DNA of 64,000 bases from Microbulbifer thermotolerans. GTDB lineage: Bacteria; Pseudomonadota; Gammaproteobacteria; Pseudomonadales; Cellvibrionaceae. Below, in pieces: positions 15,955 to 25,901 of the stretch (the stretch's first letter is position 1; every line of letters starts with the position of its first letter). The notes beneath the pieces are model-generated. The model had not been told where the DNA came from. It saw only the letters and a program-made list of their open reading frames with translations, and made no database searches. The stretch is taken from positions 1 through 64,000 of the forward strand of contig NZ_FOKT01000005.1 in the NCBI RefSeq assembly GCF_900112305.1, written 5' to 3'. The position numbers were made by a program, and so were the translations under genes.

Positions 15955-17268
15955 TTATCCCGGTTCTACAGTGCGGGGCTCTGGTGCAGCACTGCTGCGG
16001 CGGTCGTAGAGCCAGATAGCGCCAAATACCAGTAATAGTGCCATCGGCAACAGGGCAACCAGGGCGAAGGACTCGGCCGCAGCCAAACCCTGTATCTCCG
16101 CCAGCGCTTCGGCGGACAGTTGTGAAAGGTGTTCGGAGCCGCCGGCTAGTTCGGCCTTCACTTGGTCGTAGTAGGCGCCGAGCATGGGGAGTACAAAATA
16201 AATGGACAGGGCTCCGGCAGATCCCAGTAGGCCGATCATCAGAGAACCGCCGCGAGGATAGCGTTCGGATACGCTGGCGAGCATGGTGGGCCACATAAAG
16301 CAGACGCCTGTGCCCCAGACGGTGGCGGCGAGGAGCGCGGTTATCGGTCCCTGGGCCTGAGATAGCAGCCACAGGCCCAGTGCCGCCAGCAGGCTGGAAA
16401 ACCACAGCAGCCCGGCGTTGGAAAGGCGGTGTGCCAGGGGGCCGGCGAAGTGGCGCATTACGAACATCAGCCCGCTTACGTATACCAACAGCAGCATACC
16501 GCGGAAGCCCACCTTTTGAGTCAGGGCCAGGTCCACCCATTGCCCCGGTGCCAGCTCTGAAGCCGCGGTGAGCAGCATTGCGCCGAACCAGATAAAGAAG
16601 CTGGGGCGGCGCACTATCTCTGCGAACATCTCGCCCATGCTGATGCCGTTGGCGGCACGTTCGGTAGGAGGGAAGGGGGTGTTGAGGGACAGCAATATCA
16701 CCGCGGATGCAGGTAACAGAACAAGAGCCAGTGCCCACTGCCAGCTAATATTCAATGTCCCCAGGACCACACCCGCGAGCCCTCCGGCGATCATGCCTGC
16801 CGGCCACCAGGCGTGCAGTACGTTCAGGCGGTGGGTTTTTTGCTCCGGGTAGAGAGCTGTGGTCATCGGGTTGATCGTCGCCTCCACGCAGCCCCAGCCG
16901 ATACCGCATAACAGCATGCCGCCCCAGATTACTCGGTAGGCAGCCTCTCCCCCGAGCAGCGGTGCACAAATCGTCAGCAGAGTGCCCCCGCCCAGGCAGG
17001 TACCGGCGGCGATTACCACCCGGCGCATACCCAACAGGTCCAGAAAGGGGCTGACCGCGAAGAGGGTAAAGGCAAAGCCCAGAAAGGCTACACCGAGGGC
17101 TTCGGCGATGAGTGTCGCCGACCTGGCGAGGTCTATGGCGTCGAGTAGCTCGGTTTTGATATTGCCCGCCACGGTGGCACGCAGGGAGGCGCTCATGGCG
17201 GCGGTGAAAAGGGCGAGGACGCCGATAAGGAAAAGTTTACTGCGGGGGTACTGCGCGGGACTAGTCAT
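15955..17268 (-). CDS. MFS sugar transporter
   Basis: 437 residues with about 12 transmembrane segments, major facilitator superfamily. Recognisable features include FLDLLGMRRVV between TM2 and TM3 (the loop A region), GIGWGCVEATINPMTTALYPEQKTHRLNVLHAWWPAGMI in TM4-5 as in sugar/fucose-permease-type carriers, and WGTGVCFMWPTMLASVSERYPRGGSLMIGL in the second half. Third gene of a minus-strand unit behind an isomerase and an oxidoreductase gene, so it probably imports the sugar or keto-sugar they act on. Confidence 0.85.
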   Translation of the reverse strand: MTSPAQYPRSKLFLIGVLALFTAAMSASLRATVAGNIKTELLDAIDLARSATLIAEALGVAFLGFAFTLFAVSPFLDLLGMRRVVIAAGTCLGGGTLLTICAPLLGGEAAYRVIWGGMLLCGIGWGCVEATINPMTTALYPEQKTHRLNVLHAWWPAGMIAGGLAGVVLGTLNISWQWALALVLLPASAVILLSLNTPFPPTERAANGISMGEMFAEIVRRPSFFIWFGAMLLTAASELAPGQWVDLALTQKVGFRGMLLLVYVSGLMFVMRHFAGPLAHRLSNAGLLWFSSLLAALGLWLLSQAQGPITALLAATVWGTGVCFMWPTMLASVSERYPRGGSLMIGLLGSAGALSIYFVLPMLGAYYDQVKAELAGGSEHLSQLSAEALAEIQGLAAAESFALVALLPMALLLVFGAIWLYDRRSSAAPEPRTVEPG

Positions 17269-17370
17269 GGTTTTTCTCCCATCGCTTTATTGTTGTTATG
17301 GGCCGCGCCGCAGCTGTTCGTTTGGCGGTGAATGAATTGCGGCGCGGTTTTGTTTGCCCGCCGGCTCGAG

Positions 17371-18438
17371 CTATCTGATGCCTAAAATGCGCGCGTTGCG
17401 CCCGGCATCGCTGGCCCCGCCGGCGAAGTCGTCGAAGGCCTTGTCGGCGCGGCGGATCAGGTGTTCGCGCACGAAGCGCGCCCCCTCGCGGGCGCCGTCC
17501 TCCGGATGTTTGAGGCAGCACTCCCACTCCACCACCGCCCAGCCGTGGTAGCCGTACTGACTGAGCTTGCTGAAGATACTTTTGAAATCTACCTGGCCGT
17601 CGCCGAGGGAACGGAAGCGGCCGGGCCTGTCCTGCCAGTTCTGATAGCCGCCGTAGACGCCGGCGCGGCCGTTGGGGCGGAATTCGGCATCTTTAACGTG
17701 GAACATGCCGATGCGGTCGTGGTAGCGGTCGATAAAGTCCAGGTAATCCAGCTGCTGCAGGACGAAATGGCTCGGGTCGTAGAGAATCTTGGCGCGGGGG
17801 TGCCCGTCCACCGCCTGCAGGAACTGCTCGAAGGTGGCGCCGTCGTGCAGATCTTCGCCTGGGTGTATTTCGTAGCAGAGGTCCACGCCGGCTTCGCCGA
17901 AGGCGTCGAGTATGGGCTCCCAGCGCCGCGCAAGTTCCGCAAAGCCCTGTTCCACCAGCCCTGCTGGCCGCTGTGGCCAGGGGTAGACCAGGTGCCACAT
18001 CAGGGCACCGGAAAAGGTGGCGTGGGCTGTAAGGCCCAGGCGCTCGCTGGCTTTCGCGGCGAGCAGCAATTGTTCGATTGCCCAGTCGGTGCGCGTATCG
18101 GGCTTACCGCGCAGTTCCGGTGGGGCGAAGTTATCGAACAGCTCGTTGTAGGCCGGGTGTACGGCCACCAGTTGTCCCTGTAGGTGGGTGGATAGCTCGG
18201 TGATTTCCACGCCAGCATCCGCGCAGAGCGCGCGCAGGTCGTCGCAGTAAGCCTGGCTTTCGGCGGCGAGGCGCAGGTCCAGGCAGCGGCTGTCCGAGGT
18301 GGGGATCTGCACTCCCCGGTACCCCAGGTCCGCGGCCCAGCGGCAGATGGCCGCGAGGCTGTCGAACGGCGGTTGGTCGCCCATAAACTGGGCGAGAAAC
18401 AGGGCGGGCCCCTTGATGCTTGAGTCCGTTGTACTCAT
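17371..18438 (-). CDS. Sugar phosphate isomerase/epimerase (TIM barrel)
   Basis: 355 residues of the AP-endonuclease-2-like xylose-isomerase TIM-barrel fold. Metal-ligand motifs are visible: CYEIHPGED near residue 190, YDPSHF near 221, MFHVKDAEF near 245, and VVEWECC near 301. The ATG overlaps the Gfo/Idh stop as ATGA. Paired with Gfo/Idh and MFS genes, it may isomerise or cleave a keto-sugar; the exact substrate is not visible. Confidence 0.88.
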   Translation of the reverse strand: MSTTDSSIKGPALFLAQFMGDQPPFDSLAAICRWAADLGYRGVQIPTSDSRCLDLRLAAESQAYCDDLRALCADAGVEITELSTHLQGQLVAVHPAYNELFDNFAPPELRGKPDTRTDWAIEQLLLAAKASERLGLTAHATFSGALMWHLVYPWPQRPAGLVEQGFAELARRWEPILDAFGEAGVDLCYEIHPGEDLHDGATFEQFLQAVDGHPRAKILYDPSHFVLQQLDYLDFIDRYHDRIGMFHVKDAEFRPNGRAGVYGGYQNWQDRPGRFRSLGDGQVDFKSIFSKLSQYGYHGWAVVEWECCLKHPEDGAREGARFVREHLIRRADKAFDDFAGGASDAGRNARILGIR

Positions 18439-19607
18439 GAGAGCACCTCGGTCGGCGAGTCCACGGTATCTGCCAGGGCCACCCAGTTGCCGCGGCTGGC
18501 GACGACCGCTTCAATAAACGCCATACCGCGGATACCTGTTTCTATACCTGGATAATTGGCTGGCACGCCGTCGAGAATCGAAGCGGCGAAATCCCGGTAA
18601 AGGTTGGCCATGGCCTCGAGGTAGCCTTCCGGGTGACCGGCGGGCAGTCGCAACCCCTGCAGGGCGCGCGGGTGCAGAAAGTTTTTGTCGCTGCCTGCGC
18701 GCAGCAGGCGCACTTCGCCGCCGGGGATTCGATGAACCAGAGTATCCGGCGCCATCTGGCGCCATTCCAGCCCACCTTTTTCTCCATAGATGTGTAGGGT
18801 CAGATCGTTTTCTTCGCCTGCGCACACCTGGCTTGCGATCAGTACGCCGCTGGCGCCACCGGCGGTGCGGAACAGGGCCGCGCCATCGTCATCCAGCCGC
18901 CGCTCCTCGACGTGACTGCGCAGCTCAGCGCACAAATGGGTGATGGGTTGGCCGCTGACAAATTCCGCCAGACTGAAAGCGTGGGTGCCGATATCGGCCA
19001 TACAACCACTGGCGCCGGCCAGAGCGGGATCGGTGCGCCAGCCGGCCTGCTTATTGCCGCTGTTTTCCAGCCCAGTGGAGAGCCAGCCCTGGCGGTAGCT
19101 TACGTAGATTTTTCGTATGCGGCCCAGTGCGCCATCGATCACCATTTGCCGCGCCTGCTGTACCAGCGGATAGCCGAGGTAGGTGTGGGCGAGGGCGTAT
19201 TTGCGGTCACTTGCGTCGAGGGCGCTTTTCAGCGCCTTTACTTCCGCCAGTGACACGCCCGCGGGTTTTTCGCTGAACACGTGAAAGCCGGCCCGGAGTG
19301 CCGCCTCGGCAATGGGTACATGCAACTGGTTGGGTGTGGTGATAGTGAGCGCTTGCATGCGCTCGGATTCCGGCAGGGCGGCCTCGGATTCGATCAGGGT
19401 GCGCCAATCCGGGTAGATGCGGGCGGGGCTGAGTCCCAGGGCGCGGCCGCTGCGGCGGTTGTTGTCCGGGGCTCGGCTGAAGTTGCCGCACACCAGTTGA
19501 ATGCGTCCGTCCAGGGCTGCTGCCGCGCGGTGCGCGGCGCCGATAAATGCACCTTCACCACCGCCGACCATACCCAGGCGCAACTTGTGACTGTCCGACT
19601 GCTTCAC
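18435..19607 (-). CDS. Gfo/Idh/MocA family oxidoreductase
   Basis: 390 residues. N-terminal Rossmann motif [21 protein letters not shown] near residues 12-32, the signature FSEKPAGV near 114, and a C-terminal Gfo/Idh domain with TYLGYP and [11 protein letters not shown]. These NAD(P)-dependent enzymes oxidise or reduce sugar hydroxyl/keto groups. First gene of the minus-strand unit; a LacI-type palindrome lies about 70 bases upstream. Confidence 0.9.
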   Translation of the reverse strand: MKQSDSHKLRLGMVGGGEGAFIGAAHRAAAALDGRIQLVCGNFSRAPDNNRRSGRALGLSPARIYPDWRTLIESEAALPESERMQALTITTPNQLHVPIAEAALRAGFHVFSEKPAGVSLAEVKALKSALDASDRKYALAHTYLGYPLVQQARQMVIDGALGRIRKIYVSYRQGWLSTGLENSGNKQAGWRTDPALAGASGCMADIGTHAFSLAEFVSGQPITHLCAELRSHVEERRLDDDGAALFRTAGGASGVLIASQVCAGEENDLTLHIYGEKGGLEWRQMAPDTLVHRIPGGEVRLLRAGSDKNFLHPRALQGLRLPAGHPEGYLEAMANLYRDFAASILDGVPANYPGIETGIRGMAFIEAVVASRGNWVALADTVDSPTEVLS

Positions 19608-19678
19608 CCAGCCCTCCTGAGGAAAACCGCTGATTGTTGTTTTCCGCTCCGACGGCTGGCGGTTGCTTGTGCGGAGGA

Positions 19679-19694
19679 ATGTAACGGGTTACAT
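19679..19694. promoter_or_regulatory. Putative LacI-family operator, Gfo/Idh side
   Basis: ATGTAACGGGTTACAT, a near-perfect 16-base palindrome between the divergent oxidoreductase and LacI genes. The same half-sites recur at 20925-20940 before the oxidase unit. Confidence 0.7.
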
Positions 19695-19792
19695 TTTTTT
19701 ATGTCAATAGCCGGCGGGATGGATAGCGCGCCACATTTGGTGCTTCGCTCCGGCGGACGGCGGCTGCTTTATTGCTGAAGGTGGAGTTTCCC

Positions 19793-20803
19793 ATGTCGAA
19801 TATCCGCACCGTGGCCAGGCTGGCCGGCGTATCCGTGGCTACGGTATCGCGCGCCCTGGCCAAGCCGGACCTGGTATCTCCGCGCACGCGCAAAAAGGTA
19901 CTGGCCGCGGTGGAGGCGGCCGGCTACAAACCCAATCTGATGGCGGTGCAGTTCCGCTCGCGGCGCACGCGCAATCTGGTGGTCTTGGTGCCAGTGATCG
20001 CCAACCCCTTCTTTTCCCGGGTGATTACCGGCATCCAGGGCTGCGCGCGGGAGGCCGGCTACCAGGTACTACTGTGCAATACCCAGGGGCGCGAGGAGAC
20101 TGAGCGCGAATACGCGCGCATGGTGCAGAATTTTCAGGCGGACGGCGTCATTCAGCTGCGCGCCTTTGATCCCTTCGCCGATAGCGGGGTGGGTTCCGAT
20201 TTCCCCGGCGGTTTGCCGCCGCTGGTCAATGCCTGCGAGGTGATGGACGACTGCCGCTACCCCTCGGTGAAGCTGGACAACCGCGCCGCCGCCCGCGCTA
20301 TGACCGATCACCTAGTGCGTCTGGGGCACAGGCGTATCGGGGTGATCAAAGGGCCCCAGCGCAGCCCGCTAACCCGCGACCGTATCGCCGGCTATCGGGA
20401 CGCCCTGGATGCAGCCGGTATCATCTACGACGAGACGCTCTTATGCCCCGGCGATTTCACCCTGCAGTCCGGCCACCGCGCTGCCGGCACCCTGATTACC
20501 CGCGATAATCCGCCCAGCGCCATCTTCTGTGAGAACGACGAAATGGCCATCGGGGCGATACAACGTATCAAGCAGGGCGGGTTGCGGGTCCCGGAGGATA
20601 TTTCCGTAGCGGGATTCGACGATATTGCCTTTGCCTCCTACAGCGATCCGCCACTGACCACCATTGCTCAGCCGGCAGAAGAGTTTGGCGCCACTGCGGC
20701 CCGGCTGCTCATCGATCAGCTGGAGGGGCGGCAGCAAGGGGTTACCCACAGTGTCCTCCCCTATGACTTAGTGGTGCGCGACAGTACGGGCCCGGTGCGC
20801 TGA
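19793..20803 (+). CDS. LacI-family transcriptional regulator
   Basis: 336 residues from the ATG at 19793, preceded by AAGGTGGAG; a start at 19772 would add seven residues before the conserved N-terminus. Helix-turn-helix NIRTVARLAGVSVATVSRALAKPDLVSPRTRKKVLAAVEAAGY, hinge helix and KPNLMAVQFRSRRTRNLVVLVP linker, then a periplasmic-binding-type ligand domain ending with the DDIAFASYSDPPLTTIAQP segment. It sits between the two units that share the operator-like palindrome, so it probably represses both until its sugar ligand appears. Confidence 0.93.
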   Translation: MSNIRTVARLAGVSVATVSRALAKPDLVSPRTRKKVLAAVEAAGYKPNLMAVQFRSRRTRNLVVLVPVIANPFFSRVITGIQGCAREAGYQVLLCNTQGREETEREYARMVQNFQADGVIQLRAFDPFADSGVGSDFPGGLPPLVNACEVMDDCRYPSVKLDNRAAARAMTDHLVRLGHRRIGVIKGPQRSPLTRDRIAGYRDALDAAGIIYDETLLCPGDFTLQSGHRAAGTLITRDNPPSAIFCENDEMAIGAIQRIKQGGLRVPEDISVAGFDDIAFASYSDPPLTTIAQPAEEFGATAARLLIDQLEGRQQGVTHSVLPYDLVVRDSTGPVR

Positions 20804-20924
20804 CCGCTACCACTCGGGGTGAGTTTGCGCTCACTTTAGCGGGTTTCACAAGCGATGGGACCGGCAACCCCAAGCTGCCAGTTGCAAACGGCGCCAGATT
20901 GTTTTGCACCACTTGTGGGCATGG

Positions 20925-20940
20925 GTGAAACCGGTTACAT
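20925..20940. promoter_or_regulatory. Putative LacI-family operator, oxidase side
   Basis: GTGAAACCGGTTACAT, sharing the ACCGGTTACAT half with the site at 19679-19694, 84 bases before the start of the subunit-3-like gene. Confidence 0.65.
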
Positions 20941-21023
20941 TCTTTTGGTGCGTATGTTGCAAAAGTCCGGCCGTGCCCCGGCGCGGTGGGAAATATCAAT
21001 AAAAATAACGAAGGATGAGAGCA

Positions 21024-21605
21024 ATGAGCGCGACCGAACTAGGCCCGGATCAGGCCCGGCGGGCGCTGCTGCGCCGCGCTGCCCTGACGCTCGGCGTGAG
21101 CGCGATTTCCCCTGCCGTCAGCGCCGCCCTGCTGCGAGCGGGAACTACTCCCCCATTGCATCAATTTTCCGTGGCGCACCGGGAACTGGTGGCGGAACTG
21201 GCGGATATGATTCTGCCCGATACCGACACCCCCGGCGCCCGCCGTGCTGGTGTGCCCCAATTTATCGAAACTTTGTTCAGCCAGTTCACTCCCGGGCACC
21301 GGGCGCGTTTCCTGCGCGGTCTGGAGGAGGTCAATGCGCGTGCCAGTGTCGAGGCCAGTGATGGTTTTCTGCGCGCCGATGCCACTGCCCGCGAGCGTAT
21401 CGTCGAGCGCATGGACCGGGAGGCATTTTCCGGGGGAGACTCTTCCCGTTATTCCTTTTTCCGCGAGTTCAAGGAACTGACACTGATCGGCTACTACACC
21501 TCTGAGGCGGGTGCCAGCCGCGAGTTGCGTTACGTGTCTGTGCCTGGTGACTATCGCGGTTGCGTGCCGTTGGCGGAAATCGGACGCTCCTGGGCGACGG
21601 AGTAA
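21024..21605 (+). CDS. Gluconate 2-dehydrogenase subunit 3-like protein, Tat-type export signal
   Basis: 193 residues. The N-terminus RRALLRRAALTLGVSAISPAVSAALL is a twin-arginine-like signal. The rest matches the subunit 3 family of membrane-associated sugar oxidases (HQFSVAHRELVAELADMILPDTDTPGARRAGVPQFIETLF; SFFREFKELTLIGYYTSEAG). The start at 21024 is preferred over 21015 because AGGA then lies at usable distance. It is followed after eight bases by the catalytic GMC gene, with which it would form a periplasmic dehydrogenase. Confidence 0.88.
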   Translation: MSATELGPDQARRALLRRAALTLGVSAISPAVSAALLRAGTTPPLHQFSVAHRELVAELADMILPDTDTPGARRAGVPQFIETLFSQFTPGHRARFLRGLEEVNARASVEASDGFLRADATARERIVERMDREAFSGGDSSRYSFFREFKELTLIGYYTSEAGASRELRYVSVPGDYRGCVPLAEIGRSWATE

Positions 21606-21613
21606 CGCAAACA

Positions 21614-23314
21614 ATGAAAACTCCCATCTTCGACGCCATAGTGATCGGCTCTGGCATCGCTGGGGGCTGGGCGGCCAAAGAGCTCACCGAACGCGGCCTG
21701 CGCACGCTGCTGATTGAGCGCGGTTCTGAGATATCCCATCCCCGCGATTACAAAAGCGACTTTGCGGCCCCCTGGGAGCTGCAAAACCGCGGCCTGGTGC
21801 CCGAGGCACTCGCGCAGCGGGACTATCCGGTGCAAAGCAAGTGCTACGCCTTTAACGAGCAGAGTCGCGATCGCTTCGTCAATGACCGTGAACATCCCTA
21901 CGAGCAGGTGGCGCCTTTTGACTGGATTCGCGGTTATCAAACCGGCGGCAGATCGATGATGTGGGGACGCCAGTGCTACCGTTGGAGCGAACTGGATTTC
22001 ACCGCCAATTACGAGGACGGCCACGGTACCGATTGGCCCATCCGCTACCAAGATTTGGCGCCGTGGTATGACCATGTAGAAGCCTTCGCCGGTATCAGTG
22101 GCAACCGCGATGGTTTGGCACAGATTCCAGACGGCAACTTCCAGCCACCGATGGCAATGAATTGTGTGGAAAAAGCGGTAAAGGCGCGTATAGAAAAAGC
22201 CTTTCCCGACAGGCGTTTGATCATAGGCCGCGCCGCACACCTGACGGCGCCGGAAAAAATTCATACTGACCTCGGGCGCGGCAAATGTATGAACCGCAAT
22301 ATGTGCGAGCAGGCCCGCGGTTGTTCATTTGGTGCTTATTTCTCAACACCCGCTGCCACACTGCCAGCGGCGCGCAGAACCGGCCGATTGGAAATGGTGC
22401 ACGATATGGTTGTGCGCGAAATTATTTTCGATCGCGAGCGCGGTCGCGCCAGCGGTGTGCGCGCGGTGGAGCGAGATACTCTCCGGCCGCGTGAGTTCCA
22501 AGCCCACCTGATCTTTCTCTGTGCCGGTACACTGCCCAGCACCCAAATCATGTTGAATTCGGTATCGGAAGCATTTCCAAATGGCATTGGTAACGGCAGC
22601 GGCGTACTGGGTCGCTATTTGATGGACCACCATATGCGGGTCAGTGCCGCGGGTATCTATCCCGGATTCGAGGATCACTATTACAGCGGCCGCCGTCCCA
22701 ACGGCATTTATATTCCGCGCTTCCGCAACCTGGGTCACAAGCGGGAAAACTATCTGCGCGGTTTTGCCTACCAGGGGGGCGGCGGGCGCGCGGGCTGGCG
22801 GCGCGGGGCCAGCGAAGCCGGATTTGGCGTCGACTTCAAGCGCCGGCTGCGAATGCCGGGTCCGTGGTATTTCTATTTATCCGGCTTTGGAGAAATGTTG
22901 CCCAGGCGCGAAAACCGCGTTTGGTTGGATCCGGAAAAACGCGACCGCTGGGGTATGCCGCTGCTACACGTGGAGGCGCGTTGGAGTGAAAACGAGTATC
23001 GCATGCGGGAAGATATGCTCGCTTCCGCGGTGGAAATGCTCGAGGCTGCGGGGTTGAAAAATATCAATTCGTCAAATGAAGAGCACGCTCCCGGACTCAC
23101 CATCCACGAAGCGGGTACCGCCCGTATGGGGCGTGACCCAAAAACTTCGGTACTCAACGCTTACAATCAGTGTCACCAGGTGCCGAACCTGTTCGTCACC
23201 GACGGTGCCTCTCTGGCTTCTTCGCCCTGCCAAAACCCTTCATTAACTTTAATGGCTTTAACCGCGCGGGCAGTGGCTTTCGCAGTAAAAAAATTTCGAC
23301 AAGGGCAGGTGTGA
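21614..23314 (+). CDS. GMC-family FAD-dependent sugar oxidoreductase
   Basis: 566 residues from ATG 21614. FAD-binding GSGIAGGWAAKELTERGLRTLLIERG near residues 11-36, GGRSMMWGRQCYRWSELDF (flavin-contact loop) near 115, and the C-terminal HEAGTARMG plus NLFVTDGASLASSPCQNPSLTLMAL, which carries the usual GMC active-site region. It lacks its own export signal and would be carried by its Tat-exported partner. Such pairs oxidise sugars at C2 or C3; with the TIM-barrel and Gfo/Idh enzymes nearby, C3 oxidation of glycosides is plausible but not shown. Confidence 0.9.
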   Translation: MKTPIFDAIVIGSGIAGGWAAKELTERGLRTLLIERGSEISHPRDYKSDFAAPWELQNRGLVPEALAQRDYPVQSKCYAFNEQSRDRFVNDREHPYEQVAPFDWIRGYQTGGRSMMWGRQCYRWSELDFTANYEDGHGTDWPIRYQDLAPWYDHVEAFAGISGNRDGLAQIPDGNFQPPMAMNCVEKAVKARIEKAFPDRRLIIGRAAHLTAPEKIHTDLGRGKCMNRNMCEQARGCSFGAYFSTPAATLPAARRTGRLEMVHDMVVREIIFDRERGRASGVRAVERDTLRPREFQAHLIFLCAGTLPSTQIMLNSVSEAFPNGIGNGSGVLGRYLMDHHMRVSAAGIYPGFEDHYYSGRRPNGIYIPRFRNLGHKRENYLRGFAYQGGGGRAGWRRGASEAGFGVDFKRRLRMPGPWYFYLSGFGEMLPRRENRVWLDPEKRDRWGMPLLHVEARWSENEYRMREDMLASAVEMLEAAGLKNINSSNEEHAPGLTIHEAGTARMGRDPKTSVLNAYNQCHQVPNLFVTDGASLASSPCQNPSLTLMALTARAVAFAVKKFRQGQV

Positions 23315-23391
23315 TTGGCTTTGAGCGAAATATGTGGACTGGATAAGAGAAGCAATTTTTCTGAATGGATACATTATTTGCGGAGGGATCA

Positions 23392-24243
23392 ATGCAGCGT
23401 AGAAGATTTTTGCAACTGGGTGCACTCGGGCTGGCTGCCGCCGGGATGGGTGTGACGGCGCTAGCGGAGGATAATGCCTTCAGGCCCAGGCAGGAGGAAG
23501 CCGGAAAAATTCCCGGACTGCAGTTATATACGCTGCGTTCGCTGATGAAAAAAAATGTGGCCGGTACCCTGGCAGCGGTGGCGGAAATCGGTTATCGGGA
23601 AGTGGAGTTTTCCGATTATTTTGGGCTAAAGCCCACAGAAGTGAGAAGAATGCTCGATGCCGAAGGGCTTTCAGCTCCGGCAGTGCATGTACCGTTGCAA
23701 ATATTGGAGACGCAGCTGGAACAAGCATTGGAAGCCGCGCTCCGTATCGGTCATCGCTACCTCGTTTTGCCGTGGCTGGAAGAGAGGCAGCGTGGTACGG
23801 AAAACTTCAAACGGCTCGCGGAGCGCTGCAATGAGTGGGGTGAGAAATGCCGTGCAGCCGGCCTGCGGTTTGCCTATCACAACCACGATTTCGAGTTCTC
23901 TGCAGATGGAGGGTTCGTCCCTTACGATTGGTTGCTTGAAAATACCGATCCAGATCTAGTGAGTTTCGAAATGGATCTTTTTTGGATAGCCAAAGCGAAT
24001 CGGGAACCTGAAGGATACTTCAAAAAATACCCGGGACGTTTTCCCCTCTGGCATCTAAAAGACATGGATGCGAATGGAAATATGGTGGATGTTGGTGCGG
24101 GGGTGATTGACTTCAAAAAAATCATCCTCGGCGCAGACATGGCTGGTTTTGAGTTTGGATTTGTGGAGCATGACCAGCCAGATGATCCTTTGCGAACGGC
24201 AAGCACTGGATTGGCGGCGGTGCGATCCTGGGGGAGGGGATGA
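23392..24243 (+). CDS. Tat-exported TIM-barrel sugar isomerase/epimerase-like protein
   Basis: 283 residues from ATG 23392, preceded by GGAGGG; an upstream ATG (23365) is unlikely. Tat signal MQRRRFLQLGALGLAAAGMGVTALA. The domain is a xylose-isomerase-type TIM barrel with metal-site motifs AYHNHDFEF, FEMDLFWIAKA, LWHLKDMD, and FVEHDQPDDP. The same pattern is common in exported enzymes acting on 3-keto-glycosides. Third gene of the oxidase unit; a hairpin follows. Confidence 0.87.
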   Translation: MQRRRFLQLGALGLAAAGMGVTALAEDNAFRPRQEEAGKIPGLQLYTLRSLMKKNVAGTLAAVAEIGYREVEFSDYFGLKPTEVRRMLDAEGLSAPAVHVPLQILETQLEQALEAALRIGHRYLVLPWLEERQRGTENFKRLAERCNEWGEKCRAAGLRFAYHNHDFEFSADGGFVPYDWLLENTDPDLVSFEMDLFWIAKANREPEGYFKKYPGRFPLWHLKDMDANGNMVDVGAGVIDFKKIILGADMAGFEFGFVEHDQPDDPLRTASTGLAAVRSWGRG

Positions 24244-24290
24244 GTTTTCGCCTTCACTTCCGTGAAATGTGTGGATAGAATGCCGCCCCC

Positions 24291-24313
24291 CATCCATCCA
24301 TGATGGATGGATG
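24291..24313 (+). terminator. Hairpin after the oxidase unit
   Basis: CATCCATCC-atgat-GGATGGATG followed by TTTCGTTGGATTTTTG. Probable rho-independent terminator. The following 450 bases (24314-24764) hold no gene I can support. Confidence 0.55.
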
Positions 24314-24764
24314 TTTCGTTGGATTTTTGTTTTTTGAATTGTGGTGCGAGCTTGGGCGGGTGGAGTAAATCCCCCGTCTTTTTTTTGCGCCAAATAATTT
24401 TGATTGCGACGCACAGGAACTGAAAATTTTTGTTTTGAGAACCTTGTAGTAATTTTACAAATGTGTGGCGCGTAAATTATCGGCCCGATTGTGGCGCCGC
24501 AATTTTATTGTTAGCGTAAACAAACCTTATCTTTCCCCGGTGCAAGAGTGCTCTTGTGCCGATGTAGAGGGATGAGATAGGCCATCGACGATTAGCGAAT
24601 ATTTATTCGCAATAAAAAGGCAGGGACGCCGGATTAGTAAACTCTTCCGTTGCGCCCCCCAAAAGCCAAATAAATTACTTTCTCGCACCACCTGGACTTT
24701 TATCTCATAGGGCTCTCTTGCCTTGTGAGGCTGCGATCTAATGTGCAGATTGCACTGAAAAGGG

Positions 24765-25901
24765 GTGCGTGTGTCAGAAAGAATGAATGAAGTCTCTTCT
24801 GTGTGGAAGGTTGCCTGGGTGGTTGAAGCTGTCCGCATTTATTTTGCGGTGGCCATTTTGGCAATGATTCCTGTCTCCGTTCGTGCAGATCTTGTATTCA
24901 GTGCCGCCGGCGCCGGGCCTGTGGCTAATCTCTATGCGGTGGATTCCGCCGGCGATCTGCGCAGGATCACAGACAATATCCGTTGGCGGGATATCGATGC
25001 AGACATTGCCGATGATGGCCGGGTCGTCTTTAGTTCCAATCGCGAGACAGAACCGAAAATCGATGTTGAGCGACGTTCTGAGCATTTCCATCTTTACCTT
25101 ACTGATATCCATGGCAGACCGCCGGTTCCGCTGACGGCGGGCAATAGTGACGAGCGCATGCCACGTTTCTCGCCTGACGGGCGCAACGTCGCTTTTATTC
25201 GCCATGCTCCCGGTGTTCAGCAGCTGGTGATGATTGAGCTTGGCGGCGAGGAGCAAGTAATTTTTTCCGCGGAGGAAATATTTGATTTTTCCTGGTCTCC
25301 GGGTGGGGAAAATTTAGTTCTGGCACTGCGTAATGGCGCGGAATCGGCAGTTGCGCTGAAAGCGGTCTCGGGCAGTCATGAAGACGTTAATACAGTGGCG
25401 CGGGGCGCTGGTGATGATTGGCTGGTTGCCGCGCGCTGGTCTCCGGATGGACGCCGAATCGCGCTGATCCGCCACCCGCTGCGGTTGGGCGAGCGGTCGT
25501 TGTCAGTGTTGGATCTGGCAAACGGAGATGAGCGCCGTCTGTCGCCGGCGGGGGTTGAGGTGCAGCAGTCGGTGGACTGGTCCGACGACGGTGAGCGCCT
25601 GCTGTATGCGGCGCTGGTGGATTATAACTACCGCTACGACGAGGCAGCCCACAAAAAAATACACGAGGGCGCCATGCATATATTTCAGTCCTCTATCGAT
25701 GGTGAAACCCGGCGACTGAGTGCGGGCGGCGGTCTGCACAGAGCGCCGGTGTTTTCGCCAGACGAAAAGCGAATCGCCTTTCTGTATGCACCATCGCTGG
25801 ATGCCCGCCGTTTGGCGCTGCGCACCATGCGTGTCGACGGAGAGGGGGTGCGAGAGCTTTATCCCGCGGTGACGCGTCATTCCGGGATTCTTTGGCGCTA
25901 G
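24765..25901 (+). CDS. Exported TolB-like beta-propeller protein
   Basis: 378 residues (GTG start at 24765; ATG at 24783 is an alternative). Signal segment FAVAILAMIPVSVRA. The mature part consists of WD40-like/TolB-type repeats with the hallmark FSPDGRNVAFIRH, WSPGGENLVLAL, WSPDGRRIALIRH, WSDDGERLLYAA and FSPDEKRIAFLYA blades. Probably a periplasmic or surface binding propeller; substrate unknown. It stands just before the hydrolase cluster but has its own spacing of 174 bases. Confidence 0.75.
   Translation: MRVSERMNEVSSVWKVAWVVEAVRIYFAVAILAMIPVSVRADLVFSAAGAGPVANLYAVDSAGDLRRITDNIRWRDIDADIADDGRVVFSSNRETEPKIDVERRSEHFHLYLTDIHGRPPVPLTAGNSDERMPRFSPDGRNVAFIRHAPGVQQLVMIELGGEEQVIFSAEEIFDFSWSPGGENLVLALRNGAESAVALKAVSGSHEDVNTVARGAGDDWLVAARWSPDGRRIALIRHPLRLGERSLSVLDLANGDERRLSPAGVEVQQSVDWSDDGERLLYAALVDYNYRYDEAAHKKIHEGAMHIFQSSIDGETRRLSAGGGLHRAPVFSPDEKRIAFLYAPSLDARRLALRTMRVDGEGVRELYPAVTRHSGILWR

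Noticed and set aside
15902..16738. 278-codon minus-strand frame
   Set aside because: Overlaps the MFS transporter in another frame; Arg/Pro-rich translation of high-GC DNA with no family features.
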